From Sutterella sp. (GTDB lineage: Bacteria; Pseudomonadota; Gammaproteobacteria; Burkholderiales; Burkholderiaceae_F), in NCBI GenBank assembly GCA_019418235.1, contig DYCH01000079.1, positions 1 to 21,735 on the forward strand: a stretch of DNA of 21,735 bases, in the 5' to 3' direction. Shown piece after piece: positions 1 through 5,948 of this stretch. How positions within the stretch are numbered: the stretch's first letter is position 1; the number at the start of each line of letters is the position of its first letter. The notes below the pieces were generated by a model. That model was not told the DNA's origin. It saw only the letters and a program-made list of their open reading frames with translations, and did no database searches. Both the position numbers and the translations under genes were made by a program.

Positions 1-178
1 CGTGAATATGAACGGTCTTGCGATAAACTGCACTGGACTTGATGAGTTTTTCAAAAGAACGGAAATAGTTGGGCTCCGTTTTTACCCCTTCACAAAAGAT
101 GTAATGGGTGACACCTGTCAGTTCACGAAAACCAACACGTCTTTTAACTTTCCAACGATCACTAGAGTGCTTTTTCAT
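1..178 (-). CDS. rloB: RloB-like protein, N-terminal part only (runs off window)
   Basis: Reading the minus strand from an ATG at 178 gives an open frame of 59 codons to the window edge with no stop, so the gene is cut by the window. Residues 28-39 read FCEGVKTEPNYF, the hallmark N-terminal motif of the RloB family, whose members have a TOPRIM-like nuclease fold; Glu30 would be the TOPRIM glutamate. The start lies 17 nt inside the end of the upstream ATPase gene, so the two are probably translationally coupled. RloB genes are known to sit beside AAA/ABC-like ATPases in restriction and abortive-infection loci. The role here as the nuclease partner of the ATPase is inferred. The C-terminal catalytic aspartates cannot be checked because they lie outside the window. 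Confidence 0.85.
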   Translation of the reverse strand, partial: MKKHSSDRWKVKRRVGFRELTGVTHYIFCEGVKTEPNYFRSFEKLIKSSAVYRKTVHIH

Positions 179-1388
179 TGTTCAATTCGCCCCATTCGAT
201 GATGCGCTTTAAATACGGATCCGCCCCATATTTCCCTTCCAAATATTGTTTTGCGTACTGAGCATCCTTACGCACCTCTTTAAAGTCTGCGAGCGAATAA
301 AGATTAGAGTTTTGTTCTTCTCCTTTAGCGACAAACCAAATTTCATCTCGACGGAACACTTCATTATTCATCGTCGTTAAATCGTGAGATGTGAAAATCA
401 ATTGCGAATGTTTTTGATTAATTTGCGGATCGTTGTACAAACCAAGGATGTATTTCAAAAGCATCGGATGCAATTTGGCATCTAATTCATCGATTATCAA
501 CACCCCACCGTTTAATAGACTAGTAGCAATCACGGGCAACAGTCCGAACAACTTTTTCGTGCCGCTTGATTCATCTCGTAATGTCAATTCAACATAGTCA
601 TCACCGACACGGTGTTTTGTGAACACTTCGATATTGTTATCCGGACGCTCTTCAGTTCGGAAATCAACAATATCGACATCCATTTCTTTAAGCATTTCCA
701 ATACGAGTTTTTTTACCGACTCAGAACGGGAGATGGCAATTTGCAATTCCTGAATAGGATTGCCGTAATTGACAAACATAATCTTGGAGCGGAACCAATC
801 AATAACGTCTTTGATAATCGGGTTCTTTAAATTCGTAATCGCAAGATAAGATAACAAAGGAAGATTTGAAGACAAAGCATCCGAAATCTTTATCTCTTTA
901 AAATCACCCATCAAGTTTGTTGTTTCGTTTGTTCGGATGAAAAGTTTCGAGGGTCTCTTTGTCGAGTATTTAAGTCGTCTCAAACTCTCAAAAACAACCT
1001 CATCATTGAGTAGTTGCAATTCATAGCAATACTCTGCCAACTCGGCTTGAAAATATATTTCAAAGCAAGTTGGTTCTGATTTCATTTTCGGATCAAAGGC
1101 AAACGGAACAATTTCCTGATCTGAATAGTGACGTTTCTTCCCCTGTGATGTGTTTATCGTTAAGTCAATAGGAACGATAACTTTATCAAGCAACGCTCCC
1201 ATAGCTTGCAACACATTGGACTTACCTCCACCGTTTGGCCCATAAACGACGGCTAACGGAAGTAGTTTCTCGCCCAATTGTGACGGAATGAGTTTATCTT
1301 CCAACTCTGTAATATTGGTCGCTTGCATATCAAGCGTGATTGTGTCTTTAATACTTCTGAAGTTTGAGACGGAGAATTGCGATAGCAT
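162..1388 (-). CDS. rloA: AAA/ABC-like ATPase of the RloA (AAA_15/AAA_21) type
   Basis: A 408-residue SMC/RecF-like ATPase. Walker A is GPNGGGKS at residues 50-57 after an N-terminal FSVSNFRSIKD strand; the ABC-signature-like region contains ESSGTKKL; Walker B is LIIDELDAKLHP with Asp300 and the catalytic Glu301; the switch histidine is in FTSHDL. It ends in YLEGKYGADPYL, typical of this family. I chose the ATG at 1388 because it has a strong Shine-Dalgarno sequence (AGGGAGG) seven bases upstream. The frame is open 21 codons further, but those codons overlap the likely promoter. It overlaps the RloB gene, and such pairs belong to anti-phage or restriction-associated loci, where the ATPase is thought to sense and gate a nuclease. 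All ATPase motifs look intact, so it is probably functional. Family assignment is firm; the defence role is inferred from the pairing. Confidence 0.85.
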   Translation of the reverse strand: MLSQFSVSNFRSIKDTITLDMQATNITELEDKLIPSQLGEKLLPLAVVYGPNGGGKSNVLQAMGALLDKVIVPIDLTINTSQGKKRHYSDQEIVPFAFDPKMKSEPTCFEIYFQAELAEYCYELQLLNDEVVFESLRRLKYSTKRPSKLFIRTNETTNLMGDFKEIKISDALSSNLPLLSYLAITNLKNPIIKDVIDWFRSKIMFVNYGNPIQELQIAISRSESVKKLVLEMLKEMDVDIVDFRTEERPDNNIEVFTKHRVGDDYVELTLRDESSGTKKLFGLLPVIATSLLNGGVLIIDELDAKLHPMLLKYILGLYNDPQINQKHSQLIFTSHDLTTMNNEVFRRDEIWFVAKGEEQNSNLYSLADFKEVRKDAQYAKQYLEGKYGADPYLKRIIEWGELNNEKAL

Positions 1389-1409
1389 AAAAACCTCCCT
1401 TTTTTCACG

Positions 1410-1415
1410 ATTATA
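1410..1415 (-). promoter_or_regulatory. -10 box of the rloAB promoter
   Basis: On the minus strand this reads TATAAT, a perfect -10 hexamer, placing transcription start near 1403 and giving a leader of about 15 nt that carries the AGGGAGG ribosome site. No good -35 hexamer is present at 17 bp; that position is occupied by a palindrome. Assigned by inspection only. Confidence 0.5.
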
Positions 1416-1425
1416 CTCAGTTTTA

Positions 1426-1440
1426 TGAGATTTTTTCTCA
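1426..1440. promoter_or_regulatory. Palindrome over the -35 region of rloAB, candidate operator
   Basis: A perfect TGAGA-N5-TCTCA inverted repeat with a T/A spacer lies exactly where the -35 element and spacer of the rloAB promoter would be. Its position suggests a repressor or activator site, though no regulator gene for it is visible in the window. Short AT-rich palindromes can arise by chance. Confidence 0.35.
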
Positions 1441-1575
1441 CAAAACGACATATAATGACCGATTTTTCAATTTTTAAAAGAATTTGGGTGCTCTCAAAAT
1501 TGAAGACATCTTCCTTAAAACAAGAAAACTGAGTCGTTAAAACGAATTTTCCAAAGCCGATCAACCAGTCTGTGA

Positions 1576-1581
1576 TATAGT
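1576..1581 (+). promoter_or_regulatory. Putative extended -10 box upstream of the 1614 gene
   Basis: TATAGT preceded by TG-A gives an extended -10 (TG-N-TATAGT), 33 nt before the ATG at 1614. No convincing -35 is present, as is usual for extended -10 promoters. The GATA[C/T]A[A/G]T form recurs ahead of two other genes in the window. Confidence 0.3.
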
Positions 1582-1613
1582 CAAAGAAGAACGCCATTTT
1601 GAGGAACCTCACG

Positions 1614-2462
1614 ATGCCAAAGAATCAAAAACAAACACAACCCGTGCGCAATGGCACGGCATTCTCTGACCTTTTCCAAGATGTCTTCGGACTTGAAGCT
1701 TGGGCGGAGCAAAAAAAGACCCCCAACGCCCGTCGAACTGTTCCCTGGCAATGGGTCATCTGGGGCGGTTTAATCTTCTTTTGCTTGGGCTGGGGCATTA
1801 GCCACAGTGCCAACTCTTTCTGGATTTTAGTGGTGGCTGTCGCTGCAGCGGTCATTGTCTTTTTGGCCCGCTCCACGGAAACCGTTGAACCGCAGGTCTT
1901 CCTTTTAACGGATAACCGTACGGAAGAGCAAAAGAAGGCCTATCGCAACCAAGCTCCCAAAAAAGCCGCTTCACGCAAGCGCCCTGCCCGTCGCCCTCAA
2001 GCTGCAAATCAAGCCGCTAAGACTGAACAAACACAAGTGAAGGTTGCCGAGACCGCTCCTGTTCAACCGGCCGCGAAGTCTGAAGAAGCTACTACCGAAA
2101 AAGCCACGGCGACTGCTAAACCGAAGCGCCAACCTCGTAAGAAACCTGCACCTAAGGCAACGACGACGGCTGCTCCTAAATCGACTTCAAAAACAACTCC
2201 GAAGGCAACCACTAAAACTGCACCCAAGGCCACACCTAAGGTAGCAGAGGTGAAAGAACCGGTAGCTGCAACGCCTGTTGCGACGGATGCAAAACCTGCG
2301 GAGTCCAAGACTAAGCCTGCTGCTAAAAAGCCGGCAATGACTAAGCCCAAAGCACCGCGCGCTCGTAAGCCTCGTACACCATCGACTAACCGAGCACCTC
2401 GCGCAGCCAAAGAGGCAAAGCCAGTGGCTCCCGAAGCACCGGTAACGCCTGCCCAAAACTAG
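1614..2462 (+). CDS. Membrane-anchored protein with long basic Ala/Pro/Lys/Thr-rich tail
   Basis: A 282-residue protein I do not recognise as a named family. Residues 1-45 are cytoplasmic-looking, then two hydrophobic helices (about 46-63 and 68-86) separated by a short loop, then from about residue 105 to the end a low-complexity tail made of Ala, Pro, Lys, Thr and Arg. The tail contains irregular repeats such as TPKATTK and APKATPK, resembling histone-H1-like or AlgP-like tails. Such tails are disordered and positively charged and could bind DNA, RNA or cell-wall polymers from the membrane; this is inference. The ATG at 1614 is preferred over an in-frame TTG at 1599 because GAGGA lies nine bases upstream of the ATG. 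It is monocistronic: a strong terminator follows the stop codon. Repeat-rich coding sequence explains the long antisense reading frames here. Confidence 0.75.
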   Translation: MPKNQKQTQPVRNGTAFSDLFQDVFGLEAWAEQKKTPNARRTVPWQWVIWGGLIFFCLGWGISHSANSFWILVVAVAAAVIVFLARSTETVEPQVFLLTDNRTEEQKKAYRNQAPKKAASRKRPARRPQAANQAAKTEQTQVKVAETAPVQPAAKSEEATTEKATATAKPKRQPRKKPAPKATTTAAPKSTSKTTPKATTKTAPKATPKVAEVKEPVAATPVATDAKPAESKTKPAAKKPAMTKPKAPRARKPRTPSTNRAPRAAKEAKPVAPEAPVTPAQN

Positions 2463-2481
2463 AAGCGATTTAATGCGATCG

Positions 2482-2513
2482 GCCCGAGAAGATTTCCTTC
2501 TCGGGCTTTTTCT
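2482..2513 (+). terminator. Rho-independent terminator after the basic-tail protein gene
   Basis: A 10-bp perfect GC-rich stem (GCCCGAGAAG pairing with CTTCTCGGGC, 2482-2491 with 2497-2506), a 5-nt ATTTC loop, then a run of T. It begins 20 nt after the stop codon. Confidence 0.9.
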
Positions 2514-2606
2514 TACCGTTAACCCGTAGTCTAAACACCTTAGAACTGCCTAAAGTCCTTATAGATAAACCTTAATTCTTAACGGTACGATTGAGGAGAA
2601 CTGTTT

Positions 2607-2639
2607 GTGGAATCTCTGTCCACGCATAAGAGTTTTTGA
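2607..2639 (+). CDS. Candidate 10-codon leader peptide ORF ahead of the transporter gene
   Basis: A GTG codon eight bases after a strong GAGGAG ribosome-binding site (2593-2598) opens a 10-codon frame, MESLSTHKSF, ending in TGA at 2637-2639, 20 nt before the transporter ATG and just ahead of its own AAGGAG site. A small hairpin (GTGGA at 2607-2611 with TCCAC at 2619-2623) lies inside it. The arrangement would fit a leader peptide controlling the downstream operon. There is no run of a single regulatory amino acid, so it may be chance. Confidence 0.25.
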   Translation: MESLSTHKSF

Positions 2640-2659
2640 GCAAGAAAGGAGTTTCAAAT

Positions 2660-3844
2660 ATGTACTTTGACAGTATGCTCTGGTATCTCTTTATCTGTTT
2701 GTTGTTCTTTGGTATCGGTGACTTTTTGGGTGTTGCCACCAAGGCCAAACTTTCTGCCGTTTTCGTGAGCTTATTGCTCTTCTTAGTAAGCTTCATGAGC
2801 GGCCTTATTCCGCCTGACATTATTAACCAAGCCGGTCTTTCCCAAATGGGCAAGTGGGCTGTGGGTTTCATTGTCTTTAGTATGGGCACCTCCATCAATT
2901 TGAAGGAACTCGCCCAAGAATGGCGCACCGTCACCACCGCTGTTCTTTCCATGTTGGTTGTGGCCGCAGCCATGTTCGTCTTGGTGCCGATCATCGGCTA
3001 CAACGAAGTAATCGTCAGCGTGCCGATTATCAATGGCGGTATTGTCGCAACGCAAATCATGACGTCGGCTGCCATGGAAAACGGTCTTACGATCGCTGCT
3101 GCTTTGGGCACGATTTTGTACGCCGTGCAAAAGTTCTTCGGAACGCCTTTTGCCTCTTTCTTCGGTATGAAGGAAGCCAAGCGCATCTTGGAAATTTACC
3201 GTGAAACGGGTGTGAACCCCAATGCACAAAAGAAGTCGGCTGACGGCAAGGATGCCAAGCCCACGTTCTTTGAAACGCACAAGAAGTACTACGGTGCTTT
3301 TGTTTGCTTGGCCATTACCGCTTTCTTTGCTTGGGTGGCCTTCTGCATCGGCAAGTGGACGGGTTTGAGCCACACGATTTGGGCCTTGGTGTTGGGCGCT
3401 TGCGTAAGTTCCACCGGCTTGGTTCCGAAAAACATCTTGATGCAAGCCAAGTCCTCCGGCATTTTCAATGTGGCCGTGTTTGCCACGATTATTCCGAGTT
3501 TGGCCAAGATTCAACTCGCTGACTTGATTGTCTTGAGTTACAGCACGGCTGCGGTTTTCGTCGTGGTGTTTATTTCCCTTTATGTCGCGTTTGGCATTCT
3601 CCCCTTGTGGAAGATTCAAGGCTCGAAGAACGTCGCCTTGGGTGTGGCTGCCGGCCAACTCTTAGGGTTCCCCGCTACGTACTTGATTGCCAATGAAGTG
3701 GCACAAGCTGCCAGCGAAAACGAAGAAGAAAAGCAAGTCGTGCTTGACGCTTTGATGTCGAAGTACTTGGTGGCAGGCTTTGCTACGGTGACCTCGTTCT
3801 CGGTCATTATCGCCGGTTTCTTCGAAAAGTTTATTGTTATTTAA
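2660..3844 (+). CDS. Multi-pass membrane transporter, GltS/BASS-like, substrate unassigned
   Basis: A 394-residue integral membrane protein with about ten to twelve hydrophobic segments (roughly residues 6-24, 31-50, 66-80, 91-113, 118-136, 143-165, 211-231, 237-256, 268-288, 290-314, 325-345 and 368-388). A charged, probably cytoplasmic loop of about 40 residues (170-210) divides it into two halves. A Gly-rich segment around residues 120-165 and the FSMGTSINLKEL stretch recall sodium-coupled carriers of the glutamate-symporter and bile-acid-symporter type, but I cannot name the family with certainty. The ATG at 2660 is chosen over an upstream TTG because AAGGAG sits eight bases before it. 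The next gene, 34 bp downstream, encodes a gamma-glutamyltransferase-family enzyme, so uptake of a gamma-glutamyl compound or glutamate-like substrate is a reasonable guess. Confidence 0.7.
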   Translation: MYFDSMLWYLFICLLFFGIGDFLGVATKAKLSAVFVSLLLFLVSFMSGLIPPDIINQAGLSQMGKWAVGFIVFSMGTSINLKELAQEWRTVTTAVLSMLVVAAAMFVLVPIIGYNEVIVSVPIINGGIVATQIMTSAAMENGLTIAAALGTILYAVQKFFGTPFASFFGMKEAKRILEIYRETGVNPNAQKKSADGKDAKPTFFETHKKYYGAFVCLAITAFFAWVAFCIGKWTGLSHTIWALVLGACVSSTGLVPKNILMQAKSSGIFNVAVFATIIPSLAKIQLADLIVLSYSTAAVFVVVFISLYVAFGILPLWKIQGSKNVALGVAAGQLLGFPATYLIANEVAQAASENEEEKQVVLDALMSKYLVAGFATVTSFSVIIAGFFEKFIVI

Positions 3845-3878
3845 TGCTCGTATTTGAAAAAGAAAGTGAGGATTTAAC

Positions 3879-5492
3879 ATGTTTAAGTTTGATGCTCAAG
3901 ACTACCCCTACGCCTCTAAGCGCAATGTGGTTTACGCCAAAAACGGCATGAGCTGCGTGGGTAACCCCTCTGGTGCCGCAGCGGGTTTAAAGGTATTGCT
4001 TGAAGGCGGTAACGCCATTGACGCAGCCGTTGCCGTCGCCTGCGCACAGCCCGTTGTTGAACCCACGGGTAATGGTTTGGGGGCTGACTGCTTTGCCTTG
4101 ATTTGGTACAAGGGCAAGCTCTACGCCATCAACGGCTCCGGCCCCTTGCCGATGGCCGCTTCCATTGATGCATTGAAGAAACGTGGCTTTGATTCCATTC
4201 CCCCGTACGGTGTGGAACCGATTAACGTGCCAGGCGCCGTCGGCGGTTGGATGGCCATGCATGAACGCTTCGGTCAATTGCCCCTTGAAAAGGTGATGGC
4301 TCCTGCTATTGATTACGCAGAAAACGGCTACCCTGTTTCTCCTAACATCAGCCGCTTGTGGGAAGAAGCTTTCAAGACCTACAGCAAATACAAAGATCGT
4401 CCAGAATTCCAAGGTTTCTTTGATACGTTCTGCCCCAATGGCACGTGGATGAAGCCGGGTGACGTCTTTAAGAACCAAGACATGGCAGAGACCTTGCGTG
4501 AACTCTGTCGCACCAAGGGTGAATCCTTCTACCGTGGCGAACTTGCCCAAAAGATGGATGCTTTCATGAAAAAGCATAACGGCTTCTTGCGTGCAGAAGA
4601 CTTGGCGAAGTACCAACCGGAATGGGTTGAACCTTTGAAGACCAACTACCGCGGCTACGATGTTTGGGAAATTCCGCCCAACAGTCACGGCATCACCGTC
4701 TTGATGGCATTGAACATCTTAAAGGGTTTTGAATTCGGTGAACGCGACACGGTCGATACGATGCACAAGCAAATCGAAGCCATGAAGTTGGCCTTCGTTG
4801 ACACGATGGAATACGTGGCTGAACCCTCTCGTATGTTGGTCACGAACGAACAACTCTTGTCTGAACGTTATGCTGAAGATCGTCGTAAGCTCATCAAGAT
4901 GGATAGCGCTTTGATGCCTGAAGTGGGTGACCCGCGCTACAGCTCCACCGTCTACTTTGCCACGGCCGACGCCGAAGGCAACATGGTGAGCATGATTCAA
5001 AGTAACTTCCGTGGCTTTGGTTCCGGTATCGTGATTCCGGGCACGGGTATTTCTTTGAACGACCGCGCTCAAAACTTCCGCTTCGACCCGACTCACCCGA
5101 ACGCCTACGAAGGTGGCAAGCGTCCGTACCACACGATTATTCCGGCCTTCATCAGCCAAGGTGATAAGCCCATCTCCGCTTTGGGCATCATGGGCGGCTG
5201 GATGCAACCGCAAGCTCACTTGCAAGTCATTATGAACATGATTGACTTTGGCTTGAATCCCCAACAAGCGTTGGATGCACCGCGTTGGCAATGGATTGGC
5301 GGCAAGAAGGTGGAAGTTGAGCAAGATACGCCCAACCACATCATTCGCAAACTTCAACGCATGGGCCACGACATTGTGGTTCAACCCGATCCCTATCACA
5401 TGGGTCGCGGTCAAGTGATTTTGCGTGATGACAACGGTGTCTTGTGCGCCGGTACCGAAAAACGTACTGACGGTCACATCGCAGCGTTCTAA
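3879..5492 (+). CDS. Gamma-glutamyltransferase family enzyme, YwrD-like, no signal peptide
   Basis: A 537-residue N-terminal-nucleophile hydrolase of the gamma-glutamyltransferase family, which cleaves or transfers gamma-glutamyl groups or acts as an acylase after self-cleavage. The N-terminal GNAIDAAVAVACAQPVVEP block and the FGSGIVIPGTGISLN block are typical. The conserved Thr that becomes the nucleophile aligns with Thr357 in SSTVYFATAD, giving a large chain of 356 residues and a small chain of 181. Unlike periplasmic Ggt there is no signal peptide: the protein begins MFKFDAQDYPYASKRNVVYA, close to the cytoplasmic Bacillus YwrD type. It is preceded by GAGGA and lies 34 bp after the transporter gene, so the two form an operon ended by a strong terminator. 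The true substrate cannot be told from sequence. Confidence 0.88.
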   Translation: MFKFDAQDYPYASKRNVVYAKNGMSCVGNPSGAAAGLKVLLEGGNAIDAAVAVACAQPVVEPTGNGLGADCFALIWYKGKLYAINGSGPLPMAASIDALKKRGFDSIPPYGVEPINVPGAVGGWMAMHERFGQLPLEKVMAPAIDYAENGYPVSPNISRLWEEAFKTYSKYKDRPEFQGFFDTFCPNGTWMKPGDVFKNQDMAETLRELCRTKGESFYRGELAQKMDAFMKKHNGFLRAEDLAKYQPEWVEPLKTNYRGYDVWEIPPNSHGITVLMALNILKGFEFGERDTVDTMHKQIEAMKLAFVDTMEYVAEPSRMLVTNEQLLSERYAEDRRKLIKMDSALMPEVGDPRYSSTVYFATADAEGNMVSMIQSNFRGFGSGIVIPGTGISLNDRAQNFRFDPTHPNAYEGGKRPYHTIIPAFISQGDKPISALGIMGGWMQPQAHLQVIMNMIDFGLNPQQALDAPRWQWIGGKKVEVEQDTPNHIIRKLQRMGHDIVVQPDPYHMGRGQVILRDDNGVLCAGTEKRTDGHIAAF

Positions 5493-5518
5493 TTCCCAAA
5501 AGCATTCGTGCTTTAGGC

Positions 5519-5554
5519 AAAACGGCAAGGGTTTAAAAGCTCTTGCCGTTTTTG
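5519..5554 (+). terminator. Rho-independent terminator of the transporter-GGT operon
   Basis: Inverted repeat AAAACGGCAAG (5519-5529) and CTTGCCGTTTT (5542-5552) with a 12-nt loop, extendable by a G-U and a G-C pair, running into T residues. Its last bases touch the first of the three operator palindromes of the downstream hip operon. Confidence 0.85.
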
Positions 5555-5569
5555 TGTATTAAACTACAC
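5554..5569. promoter_or_regulatory. Operator palindrome 1 upstream of hipBA
   Basis: GTGTA-N6-TACAC, perfect half-sites. First of three identical-form palindromes; its centre is exactly 39 bp before the centre of the next. Probable binding site of the HipB-like repressor encoded just downstream (autoregulation is usual for HipB), though distinct from the E. coli TATCC-N8-GGATA operator. Confidence 0.65.
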
Positions 5570-5592
5570 TTTTACATCCTCTTTAATGAAAA

Positions 5593-5608
5593 GTGTAGTA
5601 AAATACAC
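5593..5608. promoter_or_regulatory. Operator palindrome 2 upstream of hipBA
   Basis: GTGTA-N6-TACAC, the middle of three. Together with palindrome 1 it also forms a larger near-perfect inverted repeat of 20-nt arms with two mismatches. Confidence 0.65.
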
Positions 5609-5631
5609 AATATCTACTTTTATCGGAAAAA

Positions 5632-5647
5632 GTGTACTTTAATACAC
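5632..5647. promoter_or_regulatory. Operator palindrome 3, overlapping the hipBA promoter
   Basis: GTGTA-N6-TACAC extended to AAGTGTA-N6-TACACTT. It sits 13 bp before the hipB start codon, immediately upstream of a TATATAAC sequence that is the likely -10 region, so occupancy would block transcription. Confidence 0.7.
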
Positions 5648-5648
5648 T

Positions 5649-5659
5649 TATTATATAAC
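5649..5659 (+). promoter_or_regulatory. Likely -10 region of hipBA
   Basis: TATTATATAAC contains two overlapping -10-like hexamers (TATTAT and TATAAC) ending one base before the hipB ATG. With no Shine-Dalgarno sequence in front of the ATG, a leaderless or near-leaderless hipB transcript is possible. Confidence 0.35.
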
Positions 5660-5660
5660 A

Positions 5661-5948
5661 ATGCAAAAACCCTTTTTTCATGCCTACGCCTTAAAACCGG
5701 AAATACTCGGGGCAACCTTGCGTCAACGTCGCGAGCAGTTGGGGTACACCTTGACAGAAATGGAAGAGAGCACCGGTATCAGTAAGAAAACGATTATTAA
5801 GATTGAGAAAGGGGGAGATGCGAAATTTTCAACCATCTCAACCTTGTTAAGTTACATGGGGCTTACGCTGGATTTTTCCGATGCAACAAAAGAACTTCTA
5901 GCACGACCGGAAAAGGAAAAAGAGGACGAAAACTATGGCTGGTATTAA
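5661..5948 (+). CDS. hipB: HipB-like helix-turn-helix antitoxin/repressor
   Basis: A 95-residue protein with an Xre/Cro-type helix-turn-helix at about residues 14-70 (LRQRREQLGYTLTEMEESTG followed by the recognition-helix segment SKKTIIKIEKG). The C-terminal tail of about 20 residues is charged, as in HipB proteins that contact HipA. The gene overlaps the HipA gene by 14 nt, the classic hipBA layout in which HipB both neutralises the HipA kinase and represses the operon. Three regular palindromes lie immediately upstream. The ATG at 5661 has no visible Shine-Dalgarno site; a later start would cut into the DNA-binding domain, so this start is retained. Function is inferred from fold and synteny. 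Confidence 0.85.
   Translation: MQKPFFHAYALKPEILGATLRQRREQLGYTLTEMEESTGISKKTIIKIEKGGDAKFSTISTLLSYMGLTLDFSDATKELLARPEKEKEDENYGWY

Noticed and set aside
1389..1451. 21-codon N-terminal extension of the RloA-like gene
   Set aside because: It contains the likely -10 box and the AGGGAGG ribosome site of the ATG at 1388; the extension is basic and unlike family N-termini.
1253..1612. 119-codon minus-strand frame
   Set aside because: It overlaps the start of the RloA-like gene and the intergenic region, with no ribosome site or recognisable domain.
2063..2456. Long antisense frames over the basic-tail gene
   Set aside because: They are Ala/Gly/Val- and Cys/Arg-rich shadows produced by the repetitive Lys/Ala/Pro codons.
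2783..3658. 291-codon antisense frame over the transporter
   Set aside because: No domain, no ribosome site; a shadow of a codon-biased gene. The same holds for frames opposite GGT, glnA and the helicase.
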